Translations under genes and position numbers: made by a program
Notes under the pieces: generated by a model
Database searches by the model: none
Told to the model about the DNA's origin: nothing
Seen by the model: only the letters and a program-made list of their open reading frames with translations
Assembly: GCA_963729875.1 (NCBI GenBank)
Contig: CAVSPR010000007.1
Span: 248,001-312,000, forward strand
Source: DATBSL01 sp963729875
GTDB taxonomy: Bacteria > Acidobacteriota > Vicinamibacteria > Fen-336
DNA length: 64,000 bases
Reading direction: 5' to 3'
In this document: positions 47,072 through 56,799 of the stretch, one piece after another
Layout: every line of letters starts with the position of its first letter
Position numbering within the stretch: position 1 is the stretch's first letter

Positions 47072-47965
47072 GTGGGCCTTCCGCGGAGGCGGCGGCGGCT
47101 GGCTCTCGTCGGCTTGCTGCTCGCGGCGCTCGTGCTCGTCTCGCTCGCTATGCTTGCCCCGGGCCGTCGGGAGGCGGCCCCCACGCGCCCGCCCGCCGCG
47201 CACACCCTCGCGGATCCGCCTGCCGACGAACGGGCCCGCCCCCCCGTGCCGAGCGCGTGCGCCGGCCCGCCGCCTGCGGCCGAGAACGCCGACTTCGAAG
47301 CGCGCGTGGTCGAGCTGGTGAACGAGCGGCGCGGGGCGGTTGGGCTGGCGCCGCTCAAGCGGGTCGCGGAGCTGACCGCCTCTTCGCGCTGGTTCGCACG
47401 CGCGATGGCGACGCAGGACTATTTCGCCGAGGACCACGACACCTACGTGCGCTCCAGCGGCGAGCTGCGCCTCGCGTGCCGCTGGAGCGCGCGCATCGGC
47501 TGGTTCTACCCGGGCTGGACCGCGCTCGCCGAGACAGTCGCCGCCGGGCACGAGACGCCCGAGGAGGTCGTCCGGGACTGGATGGAGTCGCCTGGCCACC
47601 GCGCGAAGATCCTGAGCCGCGACCACTGGGAGACCGGGGCCGGCTACTGGACCGGCGGCTCCGAGGGGCACTACTGGGTCGAGGACTTCGGGCGGCGAGG
47701 GGACTCCTTCCCGGTGGTGATCGATGGCGAGGCCCGCAGAACACCGACACGCGACGTGCGGCTGCACGTCTACGGCTCGTGGCGCGAGATGCGCCTGCGC
47801 AACGACGACGACCCATTCGGGCCGTGGTGCACGTTCGCGAGCGACGTCGACTGGAGGCTGGCCGACGGCGCCGGCCCGCACACCGTCACGGTCGAGATGC
47901 GCGACGGCCGAACCCTGGCCACGGCCAGCGACACGATCCGGCTCTCCCCTCAGCCGCCGACGTAG
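47072..47965 (+). CDS. CAP/SCP-domain secreted protein
   Basis: 297 residues. The N-terminus has an Arg-rich patch followed by a hydrophobic helix (membrane anchor or signal). The CAP domain covers about residues 72-200: ARVVELVNERRGAVGLAPLKR, TALAETVAAGHETPEEVVRDWMESPGHRAKIL and HYWVEDFGRRG. A C-terminal extension (~200-297) is beta-rich. CAP proteins are secreted; in bacteria their function is mostly unknown. The GTG start at 47072 has no strong Shine-Dalgarno; 53 bp separate it from the operon before. Confidence 0.75.
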   Translation: MGLPRRRRRLALVGLLLAALVLVSLAMLAPGRREAAPTRPPAAHTLADPPADERARPPVPSACAGPPPAAENADFEARVVELVNERRGAVGLAPLKRVAELTASSRWFARAMATQDYFAEDHDTYVRSSGELRLACRWSARIGWFYPGWTALAETVAAGHETPEEVVRDWMESPGHRAKILSRDHWETGAGYWTGGSEGHYWVEDFGRRGDSFPVVIDGEARRTPTRDVRLHVYGSWREMRLRNDDDPFGPWCTFASDVDWRLADGAGPHTVTVEMRDGRTLATASDTIRLSPQPPT

Positions 47966-48225
47966 TTCTGCCTGTGGCCCAACGCGTCCGGGGCTCTCCG
48001 CTCTCCGGGTCGAGGGCGGCGCGCGGTAGACACCCGCTCCGCGGCAGCGTTCTGTAGAAACTACACGGGCAAGGCTGTCGACGGCGCTGGGCACGCCGCT
48101 CAGCAACTACGACTTACGGACGCCTCCCCGGGGCACGGCTGTTGCAGTGACTGCTGACGGGCGCCCGTCGCGGGTGCCCGGTGAGCGGCCGCGCGCTTCA
48201 GCGAAGCGGTCGCCGGAGGTGAGTC
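47966..48225 (+). other. Intergenic stretch, no gene seen
   Basis: 260 bp between the CAP-domain gene and the small exported-protein gene. It holds several G/C inverted repeats and one AT-richer patch (TTCTGTAGAAACTACA near 48050), which may be promoter or operator DNA. I could not support a specific element. Confidence 0.4.
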
Positions 48226-48582
48226 ATGAAGCGCAACGTCATCCTGTGGCTTGCGGTGGCCGGGTTCGGGTTCGCCGTGCAGTCGTCGGCCCAGACGGGT
48301 CCCAATCCGAACGCACCGGGCACGAGCAGCGATATCTTCGTCTCCGACGCGAGCCAGCGAACGTATACGGTCACCGGCACCGTGGTGCGCCTGGGCAAGG
48401 GCCAGATGATCGTGCGGATCGACGACCACGGGCACCAGATCCCGTTCCAGGTGGCCCCCGATGCGGACCGGGACCTCCGCGCGGGCAGCCACGTGATCGT
48501 GACGTATCACCCCACCGGGACGACCGGCCAGATGGCGAACCGGGTGCAGGTGGTCGAGGCGCCTCGCGGCACGCGCCGCTAA
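48226..48582 (+). CDS. Small exported protein of unknown function
   Basis: 118 residues with a clear signal peptide (MKRNVILWLAVAGFGFAVQSSAQ). The mature part is a small beta domain (YTVTGTVVRLGKGQMIVRIDDHGHQIPFQV, then AGSHVIVTYHPTG), resembling one DUF5666-like or OB-fold unit. GGAGG at 48213-48217 (before GTGAGTC) supports the ATG. Its end falls within the first copy of the repeat described at 48482-49897. Function unknown. Confidence 0.7.
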   Translation: MKRNVILWLAVAGFGFAVQSSAQTGPNPNAPGTSSDIFVSDASQRTYTVTGTVVRLGKGQMIVRIDDHGHQIPFQVAPDADRDLRAGSHVIVTYHPTGTTGQMANRVQVVEAPRGTRR

Positions 48583-49189
48583 ACTCCCCGTCTCAGCCCG
48601 AGATCACCGACCTTCAGGTGGCGGGCATCCACGGGCTCTGGTCGTCCGCCTCGACACCAACCAAGGCACGCACGCCTTACCGCGGGGATGGCGTTCCCTC
48701 GGGATGGGAGGCGCGGGCGCGGGTCATCGATATCGTTGACACCCCACAACGATTCTGATATCCATTTTCTGATTCCTCCGCTGACATGGCCGGAACAGCA
48801 GCCTCGGCCGGAGAGGGCCGAGGCTGCCCCTCACTCGGCCAGGACTGAAGGCGTCGGACGACGCCGGTCAGGGTGTTTCGTGGCGACCCGGGTGTCGACG
48901 GGCGTGATTCCCGGACCGGCAGCGTTCGAGAGGAGAGGTGCATGGCTCGAAGAGACATCGCACTCGAGAGGATCCAGGGAAACGTATTCGGGGGGTTCAA
49001 CAAGGACCACCAGAGGTTCCTCCTGCTCCGGTTCAAGGGCGCAAAGGGTGCGCGCGCGTGCATGAGCGAACTGGTCGACAACGCTGTCTCGCTGCCAGCG
49101 ATGTGCTGAAATTCAACCACATGTTCAAGGCCCTGTGCGTGGGGGGGGTGGGGAGGCGGGAGGGGGTGATGGGGGGGGGGGGGGGGGCG
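48482..49189. repeat. First copy of a 708-bp duplicated block (probable assembly artefact)
   Basis: Bases 48482-49189 match 49190-49897 at a fixed offset of 708 (for example the ATG at 48942 and 49650, the GCAGCC hairpin at 48798 and 49506). The last ~50 bases of this copy, from about 49140, decay to runs of G where the second copy has a normal coding sequence. Removing one copy gives a continuous peroxidase locus. Confidence 0.85.
48942..49109 (+). pseudogene. Truncated 5' fragment of the DyP peroxidase (duplicate)
   Basis: Encodes MARRDIALERIQGNVFGG to SLPAMC (55 residues), then stops because one base is missing at about 49094. It repeats the start of the peroxidase gene at 49650. In this copy LLLRFKG is in frame, unlike the second copy. 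Almost surely the same gene seen twice. Confidence 0.8.
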
Positions 49190-49439
49190 CGGGCAGCGAG
49201 GTGAGGGAGACGTAGCGCCTCGCCGTGACGACCGGGTAGATGGCGAATTGGTTGTAGGTGTTCGAGGTGTCTCGCGGCAGGCGCGGTTAAACGCGCCGTC
49301 GCAGCTCGAGATCACGGACCTTCAGGTGGGGGGTATGGAGGGGTGGGGTGGGTGGGGGGGGAGGGGGAGGGAGGGGGGGGGGGGTTAGTGCGGGGATGGT
49401 GTTGCCTCGGGAGGGGAGGCGCGGGCGCGGGTCATCGAT

Positions 49440-49461
49440 ATCGTTGACACCCCACAACGAT
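49440..49461. promoter_or_regulatory. Inverted repeat over the peroxidase promoter (operator candidate)
   Basis: ATCGTTG-ACACCCCA-CAACGAT: seven perfect pairs with an eight-base spacer, overlapping the -35 box. A likely regulator site. The same sequence is present in the other copy at 48732-48753. Confidence 0.6.
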
Positions 49462-49472
49462 TCTGATATCCA
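49444..49472 (+). promoter_or_regulatory. Candidate sigma70-type promoter of the peroxidase operon
   Basis: TTGACA (49444-49449), 17-bp spacer, TATCCA (49467-49472). Duplicate at 48736-48764. It is the best -35/-10 pair in the window. Confidence 0.6.
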
Positions 49473-49505
49473 TTTTCTGATTCCTCCGCTGACATGGCCG
49501 GAACA

Positions 49506-49535
49506 GCAGCCTCGGCCGGAGAGGGCCGAGGCTGC
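49506..49535. other. Strong hairpin in the peroxidase leader
   Basis: GCAGCCTCGGCC and GGCCGAGGCTGC form twelve perfect pairs around a GGAGAG loop, 34 bp beyond the -10 box. It has no U-tract, so it may be an attenuator, processing site or protein-binding site. The loop contains a Shine-Dalgarno-like GGAGAG. Confidence 0.55.
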
Positions 49536-49649
49536 CCCTCACTCGGCCAGGACTGAAGGCGTCGGACGACGCCGGTCAGGGTGTTTCGTGGCGACCCGGG
49601 TGTCGACAGGCGTGATTCCCGGACCGGCAGCGTTCGAGAGGAGAGGTGC

Positions 49650-51176
49650 ATGGCTCGAAGAGACATCGCACTCGAGAGGATCCAGGGAAACGTATTCGGG
49701 GGGTTCAACAAGGACCACCAGAGGTTCTCCTGCTCCGGTTCAAGGGCGCAAAGGGTGCGCGCGCGTGCATCAGCGAACTGGTCGACAACGCTGTCTCTCC
49801 CGCCAGCGATGTGCTGAAATTCAACCACATGTTCAAGGCCCTGCGCGCGGGGGGCGTCGCCAGGCCGGAGGCCCTGATCCAGGCAGTCTGGGTCAACCTG
49901 GCGATCTCGTTCCGGGGGCTCAAGACCCTCGGCCTCAAGGCGGGCGACCTGAGGAAGTTCCCGACGGCGTTCAAGGACGGGATGAAGAAGCGGGCCGCGC
50001 GGCTCGGCGATGCGGGCGCGAGCGACCCGCAGAACTGGGTCGCACCCTACGGCTCCCCCGATCTGCACGCAGTGCTGATCGTCGCCGCCGACGATCCCGG
50101 CGACCTCACGCGGCGGGTCGACGACATCACCCAGACCCCGGCGTTCAGGGGTGGCGTCGAGGTGCTGGGCACGGAAGATGGGAACACGCGGGCGGATCAG
50201 CGGGGGCACGAGCACTTCGGTTTCAAGGACGGCGTGTCGCAGCCCGGCATCCGCGGACTCACTCCCCCCGACGATCCGATCGGGAACCCGCACCAGGGGC
50301 ATCCGGGGCAGGATCTGCTGTGGCCGGGCGAGTTCGTGCTGGGATACCCCACACAGAAGTCCAAGGCGAAGAAAGGCTTCGACGGACCCAATCCCGACCC
50401 CGGGAAGCCCAGCCGGTCAGGACCGGCGTGGACCGCGGACGGCTCGTATCTGGTCTTTCGCCGGCTCGGGCAGGACGTCCCGGGCTTCCGCAAGCAGGTG
50501 CAGGACCTGGCGACTCGGCTGAAGTCCCACCGGGACCTCGTGGGCGCAAAGCTGGTCGGCCGTTACGCCAGCGGCTGCCCGCTGGAGGAGAGGGCCTTCC
50601 AGCCCGGGCCGTTCACGCCTTCGCCGACGGACCCCGGCGAGGCGAAGAAGGGCGGCAACGCGGCGCTCGCCGACAGCGACAGCCTCAACAACGACTTCGA
50701 GTTCGCCGACGACCCGGACGGCGCCATCTGCCCCCTCGGCGCCCACATCCGCAAGGCCTACCCCCGCGACGAGCGCACGCCGCCCATCAGCCAGGAGGAC
50801 AGCGAGAGCGCGACCCAGACTCACCGCCTGCTCCGGCGCGGGATCCCCTTCGGCAACTCCTTTGGCGCGCCCAGGGGAGGCGGGGCGAACGACCCCCGCG
50901 GGTTGCTCTTCCTCGCCTACCAGAGCGACATCGAGCGCCAGTTCGAGTTCGTCCAGAGGCTGTGGGTGAACAACGCGGCGTTCCCGGCGTTCCCGAAGGG
51001 GACTGCACCCCGGCGAGGATCCGATCATCGCGCAGTCGCACGACGGACCGTTCCAGATCGACCCGAAGAATCCGAGGCCGATCCCGGTGCGGCACTTCGT
51101 CACGACCAACGGCGGGGAGTACTTCTTCGCTCCGTCGCTCGAGGCGCTGGAGCGGATCGGCGCCAACCGGATCTAG
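49650..51176 (+). CDS. DyP-type peroxidase (two frameshifts)
   Basis: About 508 residues after correction, a heme peroxidase of the dye-decolorising family. GHEHFGFKDGVSQPGIRG holds the GxxDG distal Asp (codon 50228-50230), GAHIRKAYPRD the proximal heme His (codon 50744-50746), and HRLLRRGIPFGN the distal Arg. A one-base loss near 49726 is proven by the other copy (TTCCTCCTG versus TTCTCCTG). A one-base gain in GGGG near 51000 restores GEDPIIAQSHDGPFQIDPKN and the end GANRI. No signal peptide is visible. AGGAG sits 7 bp before the ATG. The next gene encodes a copper radical oxidase, whose H2O2 could feed this enzyme. Confidence 0.85.
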
Positions 51177-51237
51177 GCCGGCCGCCAGCCCGCAGCAAGG
51201 GGCGGCAGCTTCTCGACGATGAGCGAAGGAGACGTCC

Positions 51238-53679
51238 ATGCCCAAGGGCTATCTGCAGGTTCCGGGCTGGTTCTCGTTCGAGAACCAGGGTGGCGGCGTC
51301 GCCGTCGCCGACCTGTCCGGCACCGGGCGGCAGGATCTCGTGGTCTTCATGGTGGACGACGCGGCGGGCCAGAATCGCGGCCTGTTCCGCGTCGGCCGCG
51401 ACCTCGATCCGACCGGGAACCCGGCGGGGGGATGGACCGCCGTGGATCGACGTGCCCGACTGGTTCTCGTGGGACAACCAGGGCGCGAGCGTAGCCGTCG
51501 CGGACATCGACGGGGACGGCCGACAGGACCTGGTCGTCTTCATGGTCGACAGCCCCCCCGGCCAGAACGCGGGTCTCTACCGCGTCGGCAAGGCCCTGGA
51601 CGTGGACGGAAACGTGACGGGGGGCTGGGGCCCGTGGATCCCGATTCCCGACTGGTTCTCGTTCGAGAATCAGCACTGCGCCGTCACTCTCGCGGACCTC
51701 GACGCCGACGGGACGCTGGAGCTGATCGTCCTGATGGTCGACAACCCGCCGCAGAAGAACCGCGGACTCTACCGGATCGGGAGAAGCTCGATGCCGACGG
51801 GAAGGTGACCGGAGGCTGGACCCCGTGGATCGACGTGCCGGACTGGTTCTCGTGGGAGAACCAGGGCGTGGGAGTCGCGGTGGTCGATCTCGAGGGCGCC
51901 GGACGGAACGACCTGATCGTCTTCCACATCGACAACGCCCTCGACCAGAACCAGGCCTTCTACAAGATCGGGCCGGGCCTGGACGTCGACGGCAACGTCG
52001 GCGGCGAGTGGGGTCCCTGGCGAGGTGCCCCCTCGTGGTTCGCCTGGGAGAACCAGGGTGGAGGAATCGTCGCCCTGCGCCGCAACGGAAAGCCCGCGCT
52101 GTTGGTGATGATGATCGACAACCCGCCCGGCCAGAACGCCGGCTACTACCGAGTGCTGCCGCTGGACGAGGACCCCGCTCGCGACGGCGCGTGGGAGCTG
52201 CTGAGCTTCCACTCCGGCGTGCTGGCGGTTCACGCCGCCCTGCTGCCGACCGGGAAGGTGCTGTTCTTCGCGGGCTCGGGCAGCAGCGCGGTCCGGTTCG
52301 CCTCGCCCGACTTCGGGAGCATGGCGAAGAAGATCTTCACGAGCGTCGTCTGGGACCCGCAGGCGGCACCGCCGGGCAACTTCTCCCACCCTCCGACGCT
52401 GTTCGGCCCCGACCACCGGCCGTTCGACTTCTTCTGCGGGGGCCACGCGTCGCTGCCGGACGGTCGTCTCCTGGCCGCGGGAGGCACGCTCGGGTACAAC
52501 CCGTTCCTCGGCCGCCCGGACGCCACCGTCTTCGATCCCGTGACCGAGAAGTGGTCGTTCGTGGCGAGCATGACGCACGGTCGCTGGTACCCGTCGCTCA
52601 TCACGCTCGGCGACGGGCGCGTCCTCGCCGTCACCGGGCTCACGGAATCGCCGGCGAGCCTTCACAACCAGACGCTCGAGGTCTACTCGGCAGCGACGAA
52701 CCAGTGGCAGCTGCTGCACTTCGCGCCCGGGGTTCCCGCCCTTCCCCTCTACGCACATCTGTTCCTGCTCGCCGACGGGCGTGTCTTCTTCGACGGCGGC
52801 CACATGGACGACGTCCTGCTCCTCGAGCCGTGCACGATCGACCTGACCACGGATCCCGTCGGGACGACACCCGTCCCCGGCCTCGGCCAGCCGGAGATGC
52901 GCAACCAGTCGGCGAGCGTCATCCTGCCGCCGGCCCAGGACCAGCGAATCATGCTGATCGGAGGCGGGCCGGACGGAAAGCCGGACAAGACCGATGCGAT
53001 CGACAACGTGGACGTCGTCGACTTCCGGCAGGCCCACCCGCAGCTGGCCCCGGCGGCGCCGCTGTGCCTGCCCCGGCTCCACCTGAACGCCGTGCTCCTG
53101 CCGGATCGCACGGTGCTCGTGACCGGAGGCTCGCTCAAGCAGGAGGACGAGCCCCTCGCCCGCCTTCAGTCCGAGATCTACGACCCGGCGAAGGACGAGT
53201 GGACCCTCACCGCCGCCAGCAAGGTACCGAGGCTCTACCACTCGACGGCCCTGCTGCTGCCCGACGGGCGGGTCGTCGCGGCGGGAGGCAACCCGGAGGG
53301 GGGCCACCACGTGACGTGGGACGAGGACCCCGAGGAGGAGATGCGGATCGAGGTCTTCAGTCCTCCCTACCTGTTCAGGGGACCTCGCCCGTCGATCACC
53401 GCGGCCCCTGTCGAGTGGAGGTACGGCCAGGCGGTGGAGATCGGATCGCCGCAGGCCGGCGCGCTGCGGTGGGCGAGCCTCGTCCTGGGCGGCGCCACCA
53501 CCCACTCCTACGACAGCTCTCAGCGTCTCGTGGACGTGGAGATCACGTCCCAGTCGAACGGCGTGGTCAAGGCCAGGGTCACCGACAACCCGAACCTCGC
53601 GCCGCCCGGCTGGTACATGCTCTTTCTCGTGAACGACGCCGGCGTGCCCTCGGTTGCGCGCTGGATCCACCTGACCTGA
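51238..53679 (+). CDS. Galactose-oxidase-like copper radical oxidase with N-terminal FG-GAP-like repeats
   Basis: About 813 residues. The first ~310 form five repeats of ~64 residues (PGWFSFENQGGGVAVADLSG, PDWFSWDNQGASVAVADIDG and so on) with calcium-type DxDGDG sites. A frame gain near 51438 and a loss near 51785 cancel each other. The remaining part is a kelch/galactose-oxidase domain plus C-terminal beta domain. The copper ligands and cofactor residues are present: Cys (codon 52435) and Tyr in RWYPSL (codon 52588) for the Cys-Tyr cofactor, Tyr-His in RLYHST (codons 53236 and 53239), and His in TTHSYD (codon 53503). It would oxidise an alcohol or sugar with O2 to give H2O2. No signal peptide is seen. 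The best-known relative is Streptomyces GlxA. Confidence 0.85.
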   Translation: MPKGYLQVPGWFSFENQGGGVAVADLSGTGRQDLVVFMVDDAAGQNRGLFRVGRDLDPTGNPAGGWTAVDRRARLVLVGQPGRERSRRGHRRGRPTGPGRLHGRQPPRPERGSLPRRQGPGRGRKRDGGLGPVDPDSRLVLVRESALRRHSRGPRRRRDAGADRPDGRQPAAEEPRTLPDREKLDADGKVTGGWTPWIDVPDWFSWENQGVGVAVVDLEGAGRNDLIVFHIDNALDQNQAFYKIGPGLDVDGNVGGEWGPWRGAPSWFAWENQGGGIVALRRNGKPALLVMMIDNPPGQNAGYYRVLPLDEDPARDGAWELLSFHSGVLAVHAALLPTGKVLFFAGSGSSAVRFASPDFGSMAKKIFTSVVWDPQAAPPGNFSHPPTLFGPDHRPFDFFCGGHASLPDGRLLAAGGTLGYNPFLGRPDATVFDPVTEKWSFVASMTHGRWYPSLITLGDGRVLAVTGLTESPASLHNQTLEVYSAATNQWQLLHFAPGVPALPLYAHLFLLADGRVFFDGGHMDDVLLLEPCTIDLTTDPVGTTPVPGLGQPEMRNQSASVILPPAQDQRIMLIGGGPDGKPDKTDAIDNVDVVDFRQAHPQLAPAAPLCLPRLHLNAVLLPDRTVLVTGGSLKQEDEPLARLQSEIYDPAKDEWTLTAASKVPRLYHSTALLLPDGRVVAAGGNPEGGHHVTWDEDPEEEMRIEVFSPPYLFRGPRPSITAAPVEWRYGQAVEIGSPQAGALRWASLVLGGATTHSYDSSQRLVDVEITSQSNGVVKARVTDNPNLAPPGWYMLFLVNDAGVPSVARWIHLT

Positions 53680-53715
53680 GACGCCGTGTGCGTCGGCGGC
53701 CGATCGGGGGGCGGA

Positions 53716-56700
53716 CTACCCCGCCACTCCCTCGAGATCGGCGGTCGCGCCCCCGGCCGGGCTCGTCTCGCTCGCGGCCGCGCGATCGCGAGCCACCACG
53801 AGGTAGACCGCCGGCACCACGAAGAGCGTGAAGAAGGTGCCGATGACCATGCCGCTCACGAGCATGATGCCGATGCTGTTGCGCGCGCCGGCCCCGGGGC
53901 CGCTCGCGAAGACGAGCGGCAGGTGGCCGACCACGGTCGCCGCGGTCGTCATCAGGATCGGGCGCAGGCGCGTGCCCGCCGCCTCGACCACCGCCTGGAC
54001 CTTCGCCCGTCCCGCTTCCTGGAGGTGGTTGGCGAACTGCACGATCAGGATCCCGTTCTTCGAGACGAGGCCCACGAGGGTGATGAGACCCACCTGGCTG
54101 TAGATGTTGAGGGTCGTGAAGCCGAGGAACGAGAAGACGAGCGCGCCCGAGAGGGCGAGCGGCACGGAGCCGGCGAGGATGATGAAGGGGTCGCGGAAGC
54201 TCTCGAACTGGGCGGCGAGGACGAGGTAGATCAGGATCGCGGACAGCAGGAACGTGCCGAGGAACTTCCCGCCCTCGGTGCGCAGCTGCCGCGACACGCC
54301 GGCGTGGTCGATCTTGAAGCCGGCCGGCGAGGAGCGCCGCCGCCTCCTTCTCGAGCGCGGAGAGCGCGGTGTCGAGCGGGACTCCGGGCGGGAGGACGCC
54401 CTGGACCCGGACCGCGTTGAGCTGCTGGAAGCGCTTCAGCTCGCGCGGCTGCGTCGTGGTGCGCAGGGTCGCGAAGGTCGAGAGCGGGACGAGCTTGCCC
54501 CCGGCGCCGGTCACGTGGATCTCGGCGAGCTGCTCCGGCGTGAGACGCTCGCTGCGCTTGACCTGCGGGATCACCTTGTAGCTGCGCCCCTGGATGCTGA
54601 ACCGGTTCACGTAGTCGCCACCGAGGAGCGTCGAGAGGTCGCGGCCGACCCGGCTCAGGTCGACGCCCTGCGAGCGCAGCTTGTCGCGGTCGAAGACGAC
54701 CTCCGCCTGCGGCTGGTCGAACTTCAGGTCGGAGTCGGCGAAGAGGAAGAGGCCGCTCGCGAAGGCCTTCTCCACCAGCTTGTTCGCGATGTCGACGAGG
54801 TGCTCGGGCTCCGCGGTCGAGGCGATCACGAGGTCCACGGGGAAGTCCCCGCCCCCGGGCAGGGGATCCGGCGTCCTCGGGATGACGCGCACCCCCGGGA
54901 TCGCGGGCGAGCGGGCCCGCCGACTCCATCATGAGCTGCTCGGTCGTCTTCGTCCTCTGGCTCCACGGCTTCGTGACCATGCCCCCGAAGCCGCCGGTGG
55001 GCTGCGTGATCTGGAAGGTCGCACGGGTCTCGGGGAAGGACGCGTAGACGTCCTGGACCCTGGCCGCGAAGAGCCTCGTCTGGTCGAGGGTCGAGTTGGC
55101 CGAGGCCTGCACGTAGCTGAAGACGACGCCCTGGTCCTCGATCGGCGCCAGCTCCTTCTGCGAGAAGAGGTAGAAGGGGGCGATCAGCAGGACCACGATC
55201 GCCCACAGGACGAGGACCACGGGCCGGTCGGCCAGCGTCCACGAGAGCGCGCGGCCGTAGCGCACGCGCAGCGCCTCGAAGCGCCGGTTGACCCAGCCCG
55301 CGAAGCCCCGCTCGGTGTCCCCCGCCCGCAGCAGCCGTGAGCCCATCATCGGCGACAGCGTCAGGGCGACGACGCCCGAGACGACCACGGCCCCGGCCAG
55401 GGTGAAGGCGAACTCGCGGAAGAGGGCGCCGGTGAGGCCGCCCTGGATGGCGACCGGCGTGTAGACGGCGGCCAGCGTGATCGTCATGGCGATGATCGGG
55501 CCGACGAGCTCGCGGGCGGCCTGGAGGGCCGCCTCGAGGGGCGGCTGCGCCGAGGTGCAGGTGGCGCTCGACGTTCTCCACCATCACGATCGCGTCGTCG
55601 ACCACGAGCCCGACGGAGAGGACGATCGCGAGCAGGGTCAGGAGGTTGACCGTGAAGCCCGCCACGAGCATCAGGAACACCGCGCCGACGAGCGAGATGG
55701 GGATCGCCACCACCGGGATGATCACGGCGCGCACCGAGCCGAGGAAGAGGAAGATGACCACGACGACGATCAGGAGCGTCTCGCTGAGAGTGCGGAGCAC
55801 CTCGTTGATCGCGTCGTGGATGTACTCCGTCGAGTCGTAGGGGATCCCCGCCGTCATCCCCGCCGGCAGCTGGGCCTGGATGTCGCGCATCGCCCCCCGC
55901 ACCTCGTCGACCACCTCGAGCGCGTTGGCGGTCGGCAGCACCCAGATCCCCATGAAGGTGGCGGTCTGGCCGTTGAAGCGGACGTCCTCCTCGTAGTTCG
56001 CGGCGCCGAGCACCACGTCGGCCACCTCCCCGAGCCGCACCACGACCCCGTCCTTCTCCTTCACCACGAGCTGCCGGAACTCCTCCGGAGTCCGCAGGTC
56101 GGTGTTGGCCACGAGGTTGACCGAGACCATCGAGCCCTTGGTCCGGCCGAGCGCCGAGAGGTAGTTGTTGCGGGAGAGGGCGTCGTGGACGTCGGAAGGG
56201 GCGATCCCGAGGGCGGCCATCTGGTCCGGCTTGAGCCACACCCGCATGGCGAACGTGCGGTCGCCCAGGATGTCGGCGCGCTGCACGCCGGAGATGGCCG
56301 ACAGCCTCGGCTGCACGACGCGGGTGAGGTAGTCGGTGATCTGGTTCTGGTCGAGCTCGCTCGATGCGAAGCCGAGGTACATCGCGGCGAACTGGGTGTC
56401 CGCGGTCTCCAGCTCGATTTCGGGGGCCTCGGCCTCCGGGGGCAGGTCGTTGCGGACCTGCGCCACCTTGGCCTGGATCTGGGTGAGGGCCGCGCTCGTG
56501 TCGTAGTTGAGCTTGAGGTGCACCGTGATCGTGCTCAGCCCCTGGGCGCTCGACGACTCGAGGTAGTCGATCCCGTCGGCGCTCGCGATGACGCGCTCGA
56601 GCGGCGTCGTGATGAACCCGCGCACGAGGTCGGCGCTCGCCCCGACGTACGCGGTCGCGACGCGGATCACGGCGATGTCGCTGCGGGGGTACTGCCGCAC

Positions 56701-56799
56701 GCTCAGCGAGCGGATCGACCACAGCCCCGCGATCAGGATGACGAGGTTGACGACGATCGCGAGGACCGGCCGCCGGACGAAGAGGTCGGTGAGCTTCAT
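53716..56799 (-). CDS. RND efflux permease (several frameshifts)
   Basis: About 1030 residues after correction, a hydrophobe/amphiphile efflux-1 family inner-membrane pump. The N-terminus MKLTDLFVRRPVLAIVVNL starts at 56799. Typical segments follow: PLERVIASADGIDYLESSSAQG, VVIFLFLGSVRAVIIPVVAIPISLVG, GLVVDDAIVMVENVERHL (the paired Asp of the proton relay), and ILIYLVLAAQFESFRDPFIIL near the C-terminus. Frame breaks lie near 55545, 54915 and 54325. It is coupled (TGATG) to the membrane-fusion gene. Substrates not predictable; no outer-membrane TolC gene in the window. Confidence 0.85.

Larger units (their letters stand above)
49190..49897. repeat. Second copy of the 708-bp block, with poly-G decay at its head
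   Basis: The first ~210 bases resemble 48482-48690 but with many bases changed to G (long G runs at about 49336-49384). From about 49415 on, the copy is nearly perfect. The start of this copy matches the position at which the left copy would have to overlap, so two contig ends appear joined without merging. Confidence 0.85.

Noticed and set aside
49336..49384. G-rich tract as G-quadruplex or phase-variable repeat
   Set aside because: It is a G-substituted version of the normal sequence at 48628-48676, so it is read error.
48482..49897. Biological tandem duplication of the peroxidase 5' region
   Set aside because: Fixed offset and poly-G decay at the junction are better explained by joined contig ends.
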